Assembly (NCBI GenBank): GCA_003254885.1
Contig: QANT01008322.1
Location: 1-63,154 of the forward strand
DNA: 63,154 nucleotides
Direction: 5' to 3'
From: Purshia tridentata
Lineage: Eukaryota > Streptophyta > Magnoliopsida > Rosales > Rosaceae
Shown: positions 24,195 through 38,226 of the stretch, piece by piece
How positions within the stretch are numbered: the stretch's first letter is position 1
Layout of the letters: each line of letters begins with the position of its first letter
Program-made: the position numbers and the translations under genes
Notes under the pieces: model-generated
Told to the model about the DNA's origin: nothing
The model's database searches: none
The model's input: only the letters and a program-made list of their open reading frames with translations

Positions 24195-25840
24195 AATTTA
24201 TTTTAAAATGTCGATTTTCAAATATGATAAGATGTGGTTTAGAAATAAACACAATATAAGTATAGACATAATACTTACGCTTACGCGGAGAACCGCACAT
24301 CGTCACTACTCACTAGGTAAGAAGGTTCCACTGGAAAGCCACGTTGCTCTATAAACGTTAAGAATGTGCAAATTGATCGATGTGTTTCATGTGGGATCAG
24401 AGTAGCTAAGTTGATGATAGCCCCAGAGATTTTAAGACGGCCAATACATACAGTCCACAATATGGTTGAGTTTCTTTGACCTTAGAAAAGGAGGAGGAAG
24501 AACCAAAACTCTTTCCTTTTTTTTTGGTCCCCACTAGCTAATCATTGCAAGAAAGAATGATGGTCATAGCCATATATGGATTCTCTGTTCAATTATACAA
24601 CTCCATTCACCTCACCAAGACCAACTGAAAAAGTTCGATCTCTGGTTACAAAAATTAATAGATGCCCTGTACGTGGTCTCCGATCCGGAATTTGCTATAT
24701 ATATCCATAAATTAAGATGCTAACAACATATCCATTACGATAAGTATTTATTTAATTTTCGAGGACATGTTTCATAATCTCAAGCGTGCAGGTCTTTTTT
24801 CAAAATTTCTCAAACGTGCTAAACTCTAAACCATATCTTTCATAGTCACCCTACTCCTTAGTGGTTGTGGTTCCTACTCATTTTTCGTGATTAAAATTTG
24901 GAAAATTTATTTTGGTATGGTCATAACGCTATATGGTATATTGATGTATTATCAATTCACTCAAATAATTTATAACATGTTTACAATTTTTAGGATATTG
25001 CTTAAGCTTAATTTAGAGTTTTAGATATCAATGATTGTACACATGTTATAATTTAATTAGTTGATATTATGGTAATATAGAAATTTTTCCCAAAATTTTG
25101 GATTTTATGATTTTGTTTTAGGGTTTAGTAAATTATCATGTTTGAATTATATCGTAACCGAATATTTATTATCTTAATAAGAAATGAGACCTCGATCATA
25201 TACCTAATAGAATTCATTTTTAACCGCAAATTAAATGGGCATGAGAATGACAAATTCGACTCCAGTCCTTTGCCAACCTCACCGACCAGGCAACACATCG
25301 CCATCTTCAGGATTAGAATGATTGCTCAAAAAATTATGCAATTGTATTTCCTATTGCATTTAGTGGACATCTGTTGTCATTCCGATAATATTGCATTTAT
25401 ATATATAGCTGGTGTAATGCGATTTCATGGTTAATTAATTTAATTTAGCTTGATATCTTTGTCCCTACAAGTGGATAGAATCATTCATAAATATTAAGGG
25501 TAATTCCGCGTGCATGATTCCAAAAACAATATACGATCGATGATGGTTGGTAAGAATATTTTACCTTAATTAGTTATTTAACCATATATATTTATAATGG
25601 CCACATAAGAGCTTCATCAGTTGATGACGACATGGATGATGCAAATTATCATTAACAAGATCCAGTTTCCCGATTATTCTATTCGATCGATTTCCAAAAG
25701 CTGCAAAAAATATATATAATTAACAAAAGTAGGATGGACAAAAGAGAATAATATAGGGCAACTTTCAGTATTGGAACATGGTTGAAATTAGTACTCACAG
25801 TCATGATCGATCATATAGCTAGGTCCAATTTATAATACGG

Positions 25841-26039
25841 GTTTTCTCGACTCCGAGCTAATTATTAAACTAAGACAACACAAGTTAAAAACCTCCCCAG
25901 AAAAAACCTGCTGGTTTTCTCGACTCCTAGCTAATTATTAAACTAAGACAGCACAAGTTAAAAACGTTTTCTCGACTCCTAGCTAATTATTAAACTAAGA
26001 AAGCACAAGTTAAAAACCTCCCCAGAAAAAACCTGCTGC
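25841..26039. repeat. Three-copy direct repeat
   Basis: The segment gttttctcgactcc(g/t)agct begins at 25841, 25913 and 25965. Copies one and three run on to ccccagaaaaaacctgctg; the middle copy lacks the last 21 or so bases. Unequal spacing (72 and 52) points to an internal deletion. Confidence 0.85.
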
Positions 26040-28766
26040 TCCCATCTCTTTCTCTCTCTCTCCTATCATTTCCACTAGAAAAAACCACTGATGTATGTCT
26101 TTCAAGGATAGGCTTAATAGGCTCTTTGTCTTTACCTTTGTCACGTAATTAACCAACTTCAACGATGATGTGCAGTAGTACTTTGTGTTGGATTAAATAG
26201 TCCAATCCTATATGTTGGTACTGATTAAATAAAGGACTAGAAGTAATCTATATGGCTTAAGTTTAGCAAGACATCATGAGGTACCAATAAGTGAGATCGA
26301 GTTGATGATGGTAGACCATAGGAAAATACTACGATCGATCCCCATTCAATTTCAATTGTGGGAGGCACTGTTTTGAGCATCACCATGAGAATATTATTTG
26401 ATAAGAATGTAATGATCGGAGGGCCCTATATATGAGGTTAATTATTATGTTCTGTGTTGAGTTTGATTTATGAGAAAGTAGACCCAATAGAAATTTAGTT
26501 TTGCTGATATACCATGCATATGCATTGATGTGCAGCTTCAAATGAAAGAGAACCATATGTGTAATTGAGGTGGTAGATGACCACATTGTATAATATATGT
26601 GGGATCGGTCCCACTAGTAATTGCATGGACTACTTGCTGCAGCAACTCAACACATTTTAGAGTATATAACCTTGTAATCAACTTTCTTATATATATATCC
26701 TAAATTCCTAATGGTAGGGAATGGAATATTACTAGCTAGCTCCCAGAAGCTGCTAGCTAGGAAAGAAGTTCGTTGAATTTGCATTTTGCATAAGTCAGTT
26801 AACTCAAATTGGTGGGGACTTGTAACTTTTATGATTAAGATTACTTATTGTTAAATATCTCACAACGCCAAGATTTGGTTGAATTGTGCACTATATATAA
26901 GCTTTAGGCAATCCTCTCCTTATGCAAGCTTGTTTTTGAGAATAATTAGGCCCATGGGTTCAATACATGCACTTTGGTCTCATGTGGGCTTTAATAACAT
27001 GGCATCATAGCTGATGGTTTGTATTCTTCGACATTAATTAGACCCAACTGATTATTGTGACCTAATGTATCCAATAGTGACTTGATGTATCCTGGAATTG
27101 TTTGGGTTGCTATGTGATATTTGGACTCTCATTTAGTGGAGTTCGATTATGTAGTAGTGGGCCCAACCCTGTCATTGAGGGTATTAAATATCTCACATTG
27201 CCATGATATATATGGTTGAGTTGTGCACTATGTAAGTCTTAGATAATTCTCTTTTTATAAATTGGTTTTTTAGGATGAATTAGGTCAACAAATTTAACAC
27301 ATGTACTTTATAGTTGGTCAGATAGGGGCTTTAACATTTATTTCAATACTTGAGGTTATGTTTGAATTCTCTTCTCTTAATACCGTTTGATTAAAATAGA
27401 ATCTCAAATTGGACCCAAAAGGTCTGCAAATTTATTTTTCTTTATATCCTAATATCCTATATATATATTATTCTTCACTGTAGGAACATGCATATTCCTC
27501 TTGAGTACTTGTATAAATAATGATTAGCATATATTAACCTCGTGCTATATGTGTTCTATTTAATTAATTTGTTTAAGGACAATGAATTAGGAATAAAGTC
27601 TCAGAAAAAATTCGACCAAAGTAAAGCCAAAAGAAAAGGGTCCAAGAAGAATGGTGCATGAGTGGAGCAAACTGCGATATAAATGCTAAAAGGTAAGACA
27701 AAAGTTAGTGATGGGCACAGAGCAAGCCAAATTGATCATCGATCCTGCTGCAGTGATCAATTGCATGTCAACTGCCATTTCTTTGTCCTTGTCAACTGCC
27801 GGCATGCACCGACCGATCACCTCGCACTTCATCACTTGCCTATATGGCTATAGCTAATTAATGTGTCTATATACGTTTCCTCTTCAAGTCAGAGTGCTCT
27901 CATCTCGATCTTTTTGTATCACATTGATCTGCATGCTGATCTAATCTATGACTAGTATTGCAATTACTTGCATCGCTCCATTTCAGCAGTATACTAAAGG
28001 GTAATCGGCTGGATATACCATAATTGGTGATGAGGCCATGCACATGCAAGCTTCAACTTGGGTCAAAGCGAAATGGGATATGGGTGCGTTTGTGACTAGG
28101 GACCATATACTACAGCTTTAGCTTTTAATTATGTAATGGCGTGCAGTTGACCATACAAAGAAAAGATGTATGTTTATGCATATGCTCCTAGCTAGTCCTA
28201 CAGTGAGCAAAGATATTCTCTTGTAACTTGTGGCAGGGGAAAATCATGGCACAAAACTTAATTAATTAAATGGCTACTTTTTTCAGGTTCAGAAATTTTG
28301 ATATAGATATACATTTTTTAAACAAAAGTCTTTCAGGAAACTTGCATGTGGATTAGATAATATGACATAATCATATATGTTTGTTATTAGTATGTCAATA
28401 TAAACTATTCATTTGGTTGGCTCTTATTAAAAATATTAATATTTAACTCAGATTCACTGTTTTTCAACTAACATAAGACTTAGATAGTCAATATAGATAT
28501 CGCAAGACGAAACATATATAAGAAAACTACAGGATTTAACATAGGTATGTCAGAGAGAAAATGAAAAAGATAAGAAGGAATATTGCTTCTTTCTTTTAAC
28601 TTTTCCAGATACAAACATAAGAGGTTTCATCAAACACTTACATCCACTCTGCAGCCTTGCATTTGAGCTGACAGAAACAAGACGTGACCTCCCATATTCC
28701 TGAGACCAACAAATTTTCTTTTTCACTTGTGTGGCCTCAAGGACCATAAGTCCATAATGGCTTAGG

Positions 28767-28809
<43 letters not shown>
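28767..28809. repeat. Compound (CT)n(CA)n microsatellite
   Basis: About ten CT units pass directly into about eleven CA units. It is in intergenic DNA. Confidence 0.95.
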
Positions 28810-29504
28810 CCAATAATAATATTCCCACATAAAGATCACTGTGCATCTGAAACGTTTTGAAAGGTTATTATATAGTAGCAATCAATAATCGATCAAATTA
28901 AGGATTTCGATCAAATTAAGTTAACTTTCAATAGTCAAGTGTAGAGAATAAGGTACAACTTAAGCACAGCAATCGTATATAATAAATAAAATCAATGATA
29001 TTGCAACAGAGATATCAGATATATAGAGATACAAAAGCAAAGAAGGCAATGTATTGCAAATGCAGGGTGACATATAAAAGGTGGACTTTTTCTAAATTAT
29101 TGAAGAGGAGGTGGACCTTGTAATGGAAAAGGAATCTCAGTATAGTTTATATATATAATTGTATCAATTAAGTGCGCGCCTTCTTCTCTTTTTCTTTCTC
29201 TCGAATGAGTTTAACAAAGGATGATGAAGACACTTTAGTACTTCTGTTATTGTCGTGAGTTGGGAATCTCTGCTCTCTCAGACCCATGAATAGCGGCATT
29301 CATCATATCATATATATGGAGATAGAGATATTGGCTGGCATATATCTTGCTTTTAGGGTGATTTCAATTATTTTCTTGAAATGTAGGACTTTTATTTTAG
29401 TACTAGTGATGCTTATTATGTGACACATATATGATCTATTCTCATTAATTTAACTCAGCAAATAAATAATTGGTATGATGTAATTGTTAATTTTTAATTT
29501 TATT

Positions 29505-29582
29505 ATAAGGGAGGGGAAGAGTTTGAACCGAATGCATTGGGGAGGAGCTTTTATCCTCGACCAACTAAGCCAACCTCATTTT
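29505..29582 (-). mobile_element. tRNA-like SINE head
   Basis: Read on the minus strand, TTGGCTTAGTTGGTCGAGG (A-box type, about 29557-29575) is followed about 45 bases later by GGTTCAAACTC (B-box type, 29519-29529). The spacing and both boxes fit an RNA polymerase III promoter of a tRNA-derived SINE. No cloverleaf with a paired acceptor stem is evident, so it is not a tRNA gene. The A-rich 3' side (about 29490-29505) is compatible with a SINE tail. Confidence 0.5.
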
Positions 29583-30604
29583 CACATGTAATTTTTTATT
29601 TATTTATCAGGGTATGAGTTTAATTTCAGTTAAATATATCAAGTCTCATTAATGTGCTCTAAAATGATAGTTAATTTACGTCTCAAAGTAGAATTATTTC
29701 TTGACATGTGTTTTGCGTTAATGTGTCGCCCTCTTATATTGAGTGTGGTAACTGCAATTTTTTTTTCTTTTTTTTACCTACTTATTTTATTTTAAAGTTT
29801 AATCTTCAGATAATATAGTTTTGTTATTAACAAATTGGATTAGAAAAAGGATGATTAAAATAATCCCAATTTTAATGGAGTTTGTAACAACAATTAAAAA
29901 GAGCGCTTGAATCCAAATTATGTGCTGGTAATTTATCTCAAACCGTACTTCCCCTCAGGAAAGTAGGGATCCGAAAGAGTACTAAAATTTTCAGAGAAAT
30001 AAGAAGGATTTTCAAAGAAAGTGATGACATCCATGGACACAAATCTTCCTTTGATTTTCTGGTTATTTCATAAGATGATAAAAAACTCAGTGTGTTATAA
30101 ATGTTAAGATTTTGAGATCTGACAATGGGGGAGAATAGTTCTCCATATGTTTGACTTTTAATTTTAGTCATATATTTATTAGTGTCAATAACAAGAAGTA
30201 AATTACGCAATTAAATAATATCAATTATTTTTAATGTGAATTAGAGAAGGTTATACTACAACTACAAGGTTAAGATTGAAATAAACAAAACAAAAACACA
30301 TGAAGAAACTACATCCTTAAATTATAACACATGTCGAGGGATTATTGTTAACCCAGATCCTTCCCATAGCATGCATGCATAGAGAAAACACACACATGCC
30401 GTCCTTTATACTATATAGCATTTACAAGTTATTTGTTGACCAACGTTGACCATCCAACATAGCACATTTGGGTTCAATTGCATCAACCCAAACAAACCAA
30501 ATAAATAATATTGAATTGCCATTTGCCAGTAAGTGTTCGATCACAGAAAAAATAAGAAATTAATGTCAAAAAAAAAAATGCAAGGCAAATCAAATCAAGT
30601 TGTC

Positions 30605-30650
30605 TTATCCAAAGCCTTTTTTTTTTGGCCATGGTGTTATCCAAAGCCTT
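30605..30650 (-). mobile_element. Micro-insertion 2 (TGGCC-polyA, 14-base TSD)
   Basis: ttatccaaagcctt occurs perfectly at 30605-30618 and 30637-30650. The 18 bases between read, on the minus strand, CACCATGGCC followed by eight A. The same core-plus-tail design appears at five other sites. Confidence 0.75.
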
Positions 30651-31404
30651 GAATATATAGAGTTGACATTTCTGAATTTCTTTCATTTATGATTCCGGAA
30701 TATGGATAAGTTGCGTTGACCCATATATACTTCCCTGTAAGCTCCTGGGAATACGTACGGACTTCAATTCTATGTCTTAAGTTAACAACAATAAATGTCT
30801 TTTTTATTTTTTTCGTTCTAAATTAAAAAAATATATATATACAAAAAAAGATATGCATATATAAAAGGAGATTGAAAGAGCTCTTCCAACCAGAGACTGA
30901 GAAAAACATTGCTCTAGCAATCAAACAATAAGAAGCTATATGCAATGCTCTTAATTTCTACTTTCGATTTGTCATCTTATTCTTGTTTTGTTATCCAACT
31001 TATTATTATAATACATTCTTTATTCTTTTAAAATAACAAATTAAAACAACAGGGCCATTAGTTAATTCCATAATCTTGAACTAACCACAAATGTTTTGCA
31101 GAAAAGCAACAGCCTACATATGATTCAAAGCCTAGGTACCCAAAGCCCAAAGCTCTCTCCATATACCTTGTGTTGAATTCAGAATGAATCAAAGCCCATT
31201 CAAAATCCATAAACAAGTGTAGTGCTTAAGTTACAAACCAGGCCCATGTTACATACTTACATTCCTCAGTCTAAAAAGAAAGCACAAGCACACCGGCACT
31301 TCCTCCATAACCTCAGATTGGATCCGACCATCTTCTACGGATCAACCCGTCATGAACTATTATACCTTGCATGGAATATAATCTGTCTTAGAATGATCTT
31401 GTGA

Positions 31405-31470
31405 GTTTGGTCTAGTTGATGATATCCGACCTCTTTTTATTTTAGGAAATCATGAGTTTAAATTTCATAA
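31405..31470 (+). mobile_element. Degenerate SINE head
   Basis: tttggtctagttgatgat resembles an A box, and gagtttaaatttc, about 35 bases further on, a decayed B box. It is weaker than the copy at 29505-29582. Confidence 0.3.
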
Positions 31471-32768
31471 ACATTTTAATTAATAAAAACAAAAAATTAT
31501 GTGTTCCGTAGAGCTCTAGATAGTTGGGGCATAAACACAAGAAAACCTAAAAATTAAGAGAAAATTATGTGGTGCATATATCTTATGTTAGATATTAACA
31601 TATTCATCTTTCTCTTATTAGCATATAGATTATTCGCTTTTATATTTGTTCACGTCACATAAAGTGTGCGTAAAATCTTGTCGTTTAAAGAAACATGGAT
31701 AATGACACCTTAGCTCATTGCTATGACGACTTGATGTATATTGACAAGTAAGATGCACGCCTAGCAGCATTAGCAATTAACGTGTCAATTTCCGATATTC
31801 GACAAGTCGTACGTTTAACGCCCTCTCATAGTCTCATATTCTCATAGATGGCGACATGATGGCTTGTAGTTTATTTCCCAAGAGACAAGAACCATGCAGG
31901 GAACAACGTGTGTTTAGTTCTACCACAAGTTCTAGTTCAATTACGAGTCAGCATTAATTTGGCCAGGTTGACATCTTGTTTCTAATAGTCCTAGCTATTC
32001 TGGTCTATTCGGTTGTTGATATATCAGTCAATTAGCTGCACCATGCAGTTTAGACTCCATAAAAATAGAAAATTCAGCTCTAGATCTGTCTAATCTTAGG
32101 AATCGGATGAATCAAATACAGTTCTCTTGTATATTAAGGAGAAACTTTTCCTAACTCGGTTCATTTTGAGGTCTTGAGAATAAAATCTTACACCTGAATT
32201 GATCAATTTGATTCTTTCTTTCTATGTGTTGGATATTTGGATATAATAAATGGATCAATTTGAGAATAACATAGGTAAAATATTAAGGAGCTGAAATATG
32301 TGATCCCTACTAGTTTGATATACATTGTAAGCTCATTCTCTGATATTTGAAGTAATATAGACATGCTTAATGAAGTTACCTAGGATAAGCTACAGCAGTC
32401 TGGGAAAATCATGCTTAATGAAATTTTATAGACAGCCTACATTGCAATTACACTTTGCTCCTAAAAAAAAGTGGAACATTTGGCCTCAGCAACACGTTTA
32501 GCCAAAATGTCTAAAAACATCAAATGCAAAATGGTACACTTCTGCACACGAAGGAAACTTCAATAGAATACACTCTTGCAATGACACAAGAACAAGAAGG
32601 AAACCCAAAAGAAAAAAGTTCAGAAAATTTTGCAGACCTAGAGAAGTTCTTCACTATATTTCCTTGTTCCCTGTTGGAGTTTGCATTATTCTCTAATTAC
32701 ACTCTGCATATCTCTTATACTCTGTGACAAGCCAAGTTCCACTCATAATTTTAGGAGGGGATGCCCTG

Positions 32769-34741
32769 TTAGTACCTACTTCCATGTCCCTGAAAACACA
32801 AAACAAAGATTCAAGAATTCAACTTAATCAGATGTTGAAGGTAGGCTAAATCAGTTACATTATTTATAGTGAAACAATATGTTAAAAAAATTTCAGCCAC
32901 ACTGTTTGACATGTTATGTTACCGGACTGTTAATTAGTTAATACGCAGTCTGAAAAAGATAACATGTCAGATAGTTGGCAACAGATCGTTGCTCATTATA
33001 CTTTTGCTTCTTTATGATTTGTGTTTTCTCCTCTGGTTCATAACCAATTACTATATTTTCAAGTTGAGTAGTACTCACATCAAATGCAACAAGAGATCTG
33101 CAGTAGTTGGTATTGGTGAGCACTGTACAGCTGGAGCCGCACTCACTCTCTTTAAGTGAAACTGCAGACCTGTCAAGCTTTATATACCAAGGGTACTGAT
33201 AATTCTGAGCAGTGGAGCTCACATGTGAAGATGACCTCTGCATCCTCACAGCCCTTGGGATGTTGTTCTTTCCTTCCATGGACACCCTTCGCGGCCGGCT
33301 TGGCTGCCTCTCAAATGGTTCCACAGGCCTTTGCTTTGGTGCACTCTGTGATCTGGCTTTGGCCTTTGAAGATTGTGTGTTGGCCATGTAATTTGGGAAC
33401 AATGGATAGTCATAAGACAGAGGTTCTCCATAATCCGGCCGAGGGAATGAGAAAGGAGCTCTTGATGGGTCGGGTTTGGACACAGCAGAGAAGCACTGAG
33501 GGCTGCTCTGGGCTGTGCCAAAGGAATAATCCTCAAAATGGGCACTGCAGCCTCCTGGGCTCATGTCACGAGTCAGAGTTGATGGGGTTGGTGAGACCTC
33601 ATAGGTGTCTTGGTTTGAGTATGCATAATTTGGTGCATACTGAGTGGAAAATCTTTGCTGTTCTGTTCTCTCTGTTTGTGTGTGATTGGAATAGCTATTT
33701 CTACTCTTCAAAACTCCCTTTGGTTCACCAAGATCCATCTCCACAATCTTAATGTTCTCTTCCATGCCTCTCTCATATTCCTACATGCACATGACCCACA
33801 TTACAGATTGACCACTAATTTAATCAGAAACTTCTTCACTATTTCACATTACAATTGAAAACACAAGACAATTTTTATGACCCCAAATAAGTACTTTAAT
33901 TGAAGATTTTGGAAAAGGGTATGTATGAATTGCTTACATTATATGGATGCCTGTGCCTGTTCTCCTGCAAGGACTTTCTATGGGTGGATTGCCTTGGATT
34001 CACAGTGTTTACATCTTCAACCATTCGAATCCTCTGAGCCCGAGCTCGAGCCTGTGCTGTCACCAATGCCTGCATGCACCTTAGAGTAGCTTTGGCCTGT
34101 TTTCTTACCAGGTGACCCCTCACCAATGCCTGCAACTTCACTAACCCTTTCAATGCACACAGAGCTTTTCTTGCCTGAAACAAAGAACCAATACAACAAA
34201 CAACATTTGATAATTCAAAATCTGCAAGCTCCAATTTTTGCAGCATGAATTGGGAATTCCAGAGTTTTCGTACCAGATAAGAACGAAAGAAGGATTGGAT
34301 TTTTATTGCAGCGGCCTCTTCCATTGCAGTGGTTTGCTCATTGGCAGCTGCTGTGAGGCGGATCACAGCAGCTGCAGCATGTGCTGCAGCCACTGCTGCA
34401 TCAGCAACTGCGGCTGTGGCTGCAGCCACAGCCATGGCATGTTTTTTCTGCTCACTCTCACAGTCCAATGTGGTGTGCACAGGTGGTGGGGTGGTGGGTG
34501 TGGTGGGCATAGTTGCTTCTATAAGATTGAAAGAGTCCTTGGTGGGAGTTGCTGCTGCTGAGGCAGATGATCTTCGAAAACTCCATCTCTTTTTCTCTTT
34601 TGGTGTTGTCTGTGGAATGGAAATTGGGGTAGTGGGATTGTTCTGATTCTCACAATTAACCTGATGATTGGTGAGACATTTTTCCTTGTCTTTCTTTCCT
34701 CCTGTCAAGAAGCTTCTAAGCCATTTGCTTGTCTTCCCCAT
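32769..34741 (-). CDS. IQ67-domain (IQD) calmodulin-binding protein
   Basis: Four exons: 34274-34741, 33938-34174, 33079-33780 and 32769-32789, 475 residues. The IQ67 domain spans about residues 143-209 ([34 protein letters not shown]), with the family's diagnostic phase-0 intron inside the first IQ motif. The N-terminus ([12 protein letters not shown]) is basic. An alanine-rich segment (about 100-135) comes from a GCA/GCT-rich tract. The C-terminal half holds a DUF4005-like stretch ([20 protein letters not shown]) and RRVSMEG. IQD proteins bind calmodulin and act as scaffolds at microtubules, plasma membrane or nucleus. The last exon is tiny (GHGSRY, stop); it needs the donor GAT|GTGAGT at 33078. 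Reading through that donor instead gives an unrelated tail ending at 32938. The clade is probably IQD19-25-like, from memory. Confidence 0.92.
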
Positions 34742-37700
34742 CTCTTCTTCTGTGTATCATGAACAACACAGAAAGAAGAAAGCAACAAATGCCAAAATCA
34801 TATAGGCAGATCTAATCTATCTCTCTTTTCTTGATGAGTAGCTTTCAGCATTATAATGGCCCTCCCTTGTTAGACACACAATTTAATTCCTAGCTTCTTT
34901 AACAGCCTGGTCTTATGTTTCACTATTCATTCTCTGTTATTGGCTTTACAATGTAACTTCCAAGAGGGTGATACTTTGTGTCATTTTTATTAATTTAGGC
35001 TGCCCAATAATTCAGTTGCCAACCAAGGTATATATATTTTTGGCAGCTAGAGATTCCTTGTGAGCTATATACCATTTTCTGTCCTCAGGTAACTCTCATT
35101 CTGGTGCAGTCATCAAGGGTGTTCTGGTAATTAACTATACATGGAATGGAGAGTATCAGAAAGCATGTGAAAATAGGTCAAGAACAGGGAGGCAAGCATC
35201 TGTGTAAAATACTCATATTAAAGGGGTGGGGGAAGTGTCCACTTGGGGGTCTTTGATTTTAGAAAAATTTGGATGTGGGTCCCACATACAAGTGTTTTGA
35301 GTTAAGGAGGCTCTGGTTCTTCACGTGCTGAAGCTCATCATATCCTTCCTATCCCAGCTGTTGGAGTTGGGGCTACGCCTTGCAATTTAGTGATCCCAAG
35401 TGAATGATCTATAAATTTAAGGTCATCTTCATAGATACCAAGACCTTCAACCAAGTATGGTCCAATAGCCTTTACGCTTCATACTAGAAACAGAGAGTAG
35501 GGTCTCTCATTTTGTGATAAAGGAGTGTGTGTCGAACAAGGGAAAGTTAATGTGAATCACAAATTCACAATTAGCTGCCTATGGCCTTTTCTATAACACA
35601 TATCCCACACATTCCTCTGCTGTATGACACATATTATGACACATAAATAATTAATAAACTTCAAAAATTTAAGAAATCAGAGACTTTAGAACTCTGATAT
35701 TATGTTAAATAATTATTAAATGGTCATAAAATGAATTAAAAATGTATATCAAACTACAAGTTACCTACTTAAATTTAGAAAGGTGGTCACCAATTATACA
35801 CAATATATATTTTTAATAGAATTATGAACAAGGAGAACCAAGGTTCTTGAACAGGGTGGTGGTTAGTACTTGAATGTCAAATTAATGGTGTTTTGTCCCC
35901 ATCTTACCCATCATATACATATGTACATAGGTGAGTAGATTAAGTGTACGTATTATTATTATACTGTATATATCCCATATAAAATAACAATTAGTTGGCA
36001 GTGCACATGGTCTGTTCATATGCTCCCTTTTGACTAGGTACGTGTGCTTCATGGAAACAACCTTGACTGTTCTATTATCATACTTCAAATTCTTAAACAC
36101 CAATAAGTAGGCATCATCAGCTCTTAATTAATTCAATCTCTCTCTCTTTCGGGCATGATCCCTTTTAATTTACTGTATATTAAGAAGGGGAATTCAGTGA
36201 AATTTTAATTCTAATTTACAGTATATATATAAATAAGGAAAATTCAATGAAATAATTTTGAAAAGTGTTGGATGGCCCATGATTGCTCAAGAAATTGGAA
36301 TCGAGACAATACTTCTGCATCTTTCCAAAAAGAAAAACAAAAGCTTTTCCCTTCCAAATCAGTATAACAAATAACAATATATATATATATTCGGTGGTGT
36401 ATACAATTACAACCTCATGGACGATGACAGTAAATACATTTGAAAGGGAAATTTTTGGAGTCAAGTATATTCATTCATGAAGATCATAATAATGGATTTA
36501 ATTTTAATAATAATATTTTAGTTTTGATCGATTCAGAAGATCTATTATGTGGGGCCAGCATTGATATCTTTGTTTTTTGTGTTTTTACCTCCATGCATGC
36601 ACCCCCACTTGAATAGTAATCGCTCATGTGGAGAGACCAGTCCATGTATATTATATCCCTCAAAAGACATTCTACTATTCAAAGCAACATTAATTAAAGT
36701 TATGGCAGATTTATAGCATTCGTCTTGTTACAATGTCTGTTTAAGACTTTAAGTGCTCACCACATGGCCCAAATTAAAAAGCTGCAGCTAGGTTAATTAA
36801 ACATGCATGTGAAATGTGAATGCTTAAATTGTAACTCAATTAAAGATAGATCATTTATCCTTTTTGTTTGTACGCGCTTAAGCTTTGTCTGTGCGCATGC
36901 TAAGTTCATAGTTTGCTTTGGTAACTTAATTGTTCTTTTTGGTTGCTTCCTAGATCATGTTCAATGGTCAAGGAGATCATTGCATGCATGCACAAAGAGC
37001 TATATATGACCACTTGAGCTAATCAATTAACCCATCCAGATGATACTGTAAAAAATTTAACAACACTTTATCATTGATATAAGACACATGTTCTCGATGA
37101 GTAATGAGACTTTAGCTAGATAGAATTGTCAAAACAACATGCATATACGACTTATGTTTACAAAACCGTCTCAAAAGATCGAGTCCATCTACTTATATAC
37201 TACATATCTCAAAGGTACTCGGCTAATGTACGTGAGACTATGCTAATACTTTCCGATTATTGATAGAGAGAATCTTATATCAGAATTAGGCTTGCATACT
37301 CTAATTCACTTCATCTTATCATAACAAATTATTCACATGTTGAGCCGAGATACAAACTTGAGTCACTCATTAGTGCGAAACACTTACTCTAAGTGTGGAT
37401 ACTTACATATTATATATATATATTTGAAAAGTACTACGTACTTAAGCGAAGTAGGGTCAGAGAGAGAGAGAGAGGCTATAACCAAACAAGCTAGCATGTA
37501 TGAGAAGGATGTTCTATTTCTGGCTGTAGCTTTTGCAAAAGTTAATAATTTAATGGTGGCCATTGTGTTTTTCTGTATTACCGATGCTCCTGGATCATGT
37601 CGGATTTTTGCTCAATTTGGTGGTATATGGATATCTTTTGGAATGTTCAACTCACGAGGCAGGCCATATATATACCACCTCCACCACATATATATTATCA

Positions 37701-38226
37701 CTCCCAACATAAACTTATTTTTCATGGAGCTTAAGTTGCTGCTAAATATCACTAATCGATCTTCTATACTTTTTTAATGAAGCGACTTAATTAATATTAA
37801 AAACAAGGTAAATAGTACAAGCAGCTGGCAGCAAATTAAGGCTAGAAATTGATTACTTTGCTTCAAAGTGACCTCTCTGTGGCATACTCTTGCAAAGTTA
37901 ATTCTGCCTACCTCCTCATCAGCCTTGAACTTGTGGGAGTACGTAAATCAAACTACAGTAATCGTTTTTAATTCTATATGATAGTGTAGAGGGAGTATTA
38001 ATTAGTCTTATATATACAAGTCATCTTGACTCAGTGAATTTAATATTGTTCCCATAATGAACGGCCCTAAAACCTTCAATCTCTCAAAGTTGATGGTCTT
38101 CATATACTCTCATGTCATTGTCATAGCAATCAAAGCTGCCAAACCAAATAAATTGTTGGCCAATTTTTTTATATATAAAACTTGTGTGATCACTTACAGA
38201 GTTACAGCCTTAAATTTCCAATGGTT

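Larger units (their letters stand above)
19799..32768. other. 13-kb gene-poor region
   Basis: I find no supported gene here. The sequence is strongly AT-rich. It contains a 159-base tandem duplication (20197-20514), a long-TIR element (23311-24194), a threefold repeat (25841-26039), a CT/CA microsatellite (28767-28809), two tRNA-like SINE heads (about 29510-29580 and 31405-31470) and one micro-insertion (30605-30650). A short GC-richer island at 22100-22370 has overlapping open frames but no recognisable protein. Confidence 0.6.

Noticed and set aside
25138..25434. 98-codon frame in the gene desert
   Set aside because: No family resemblance; composition matches surrounding intergenic DNA.
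33156..33752. 198-codon plus-strand frame
   Set aside because: Antisense shadow of IQD exon 3.
37337..37777. 146-codon frame, one of the longest outside genes
   Set aside because: Contains a GA microsatellite translation (SEREREA) and AT-rich hydrophobic runs; no family resemblance.
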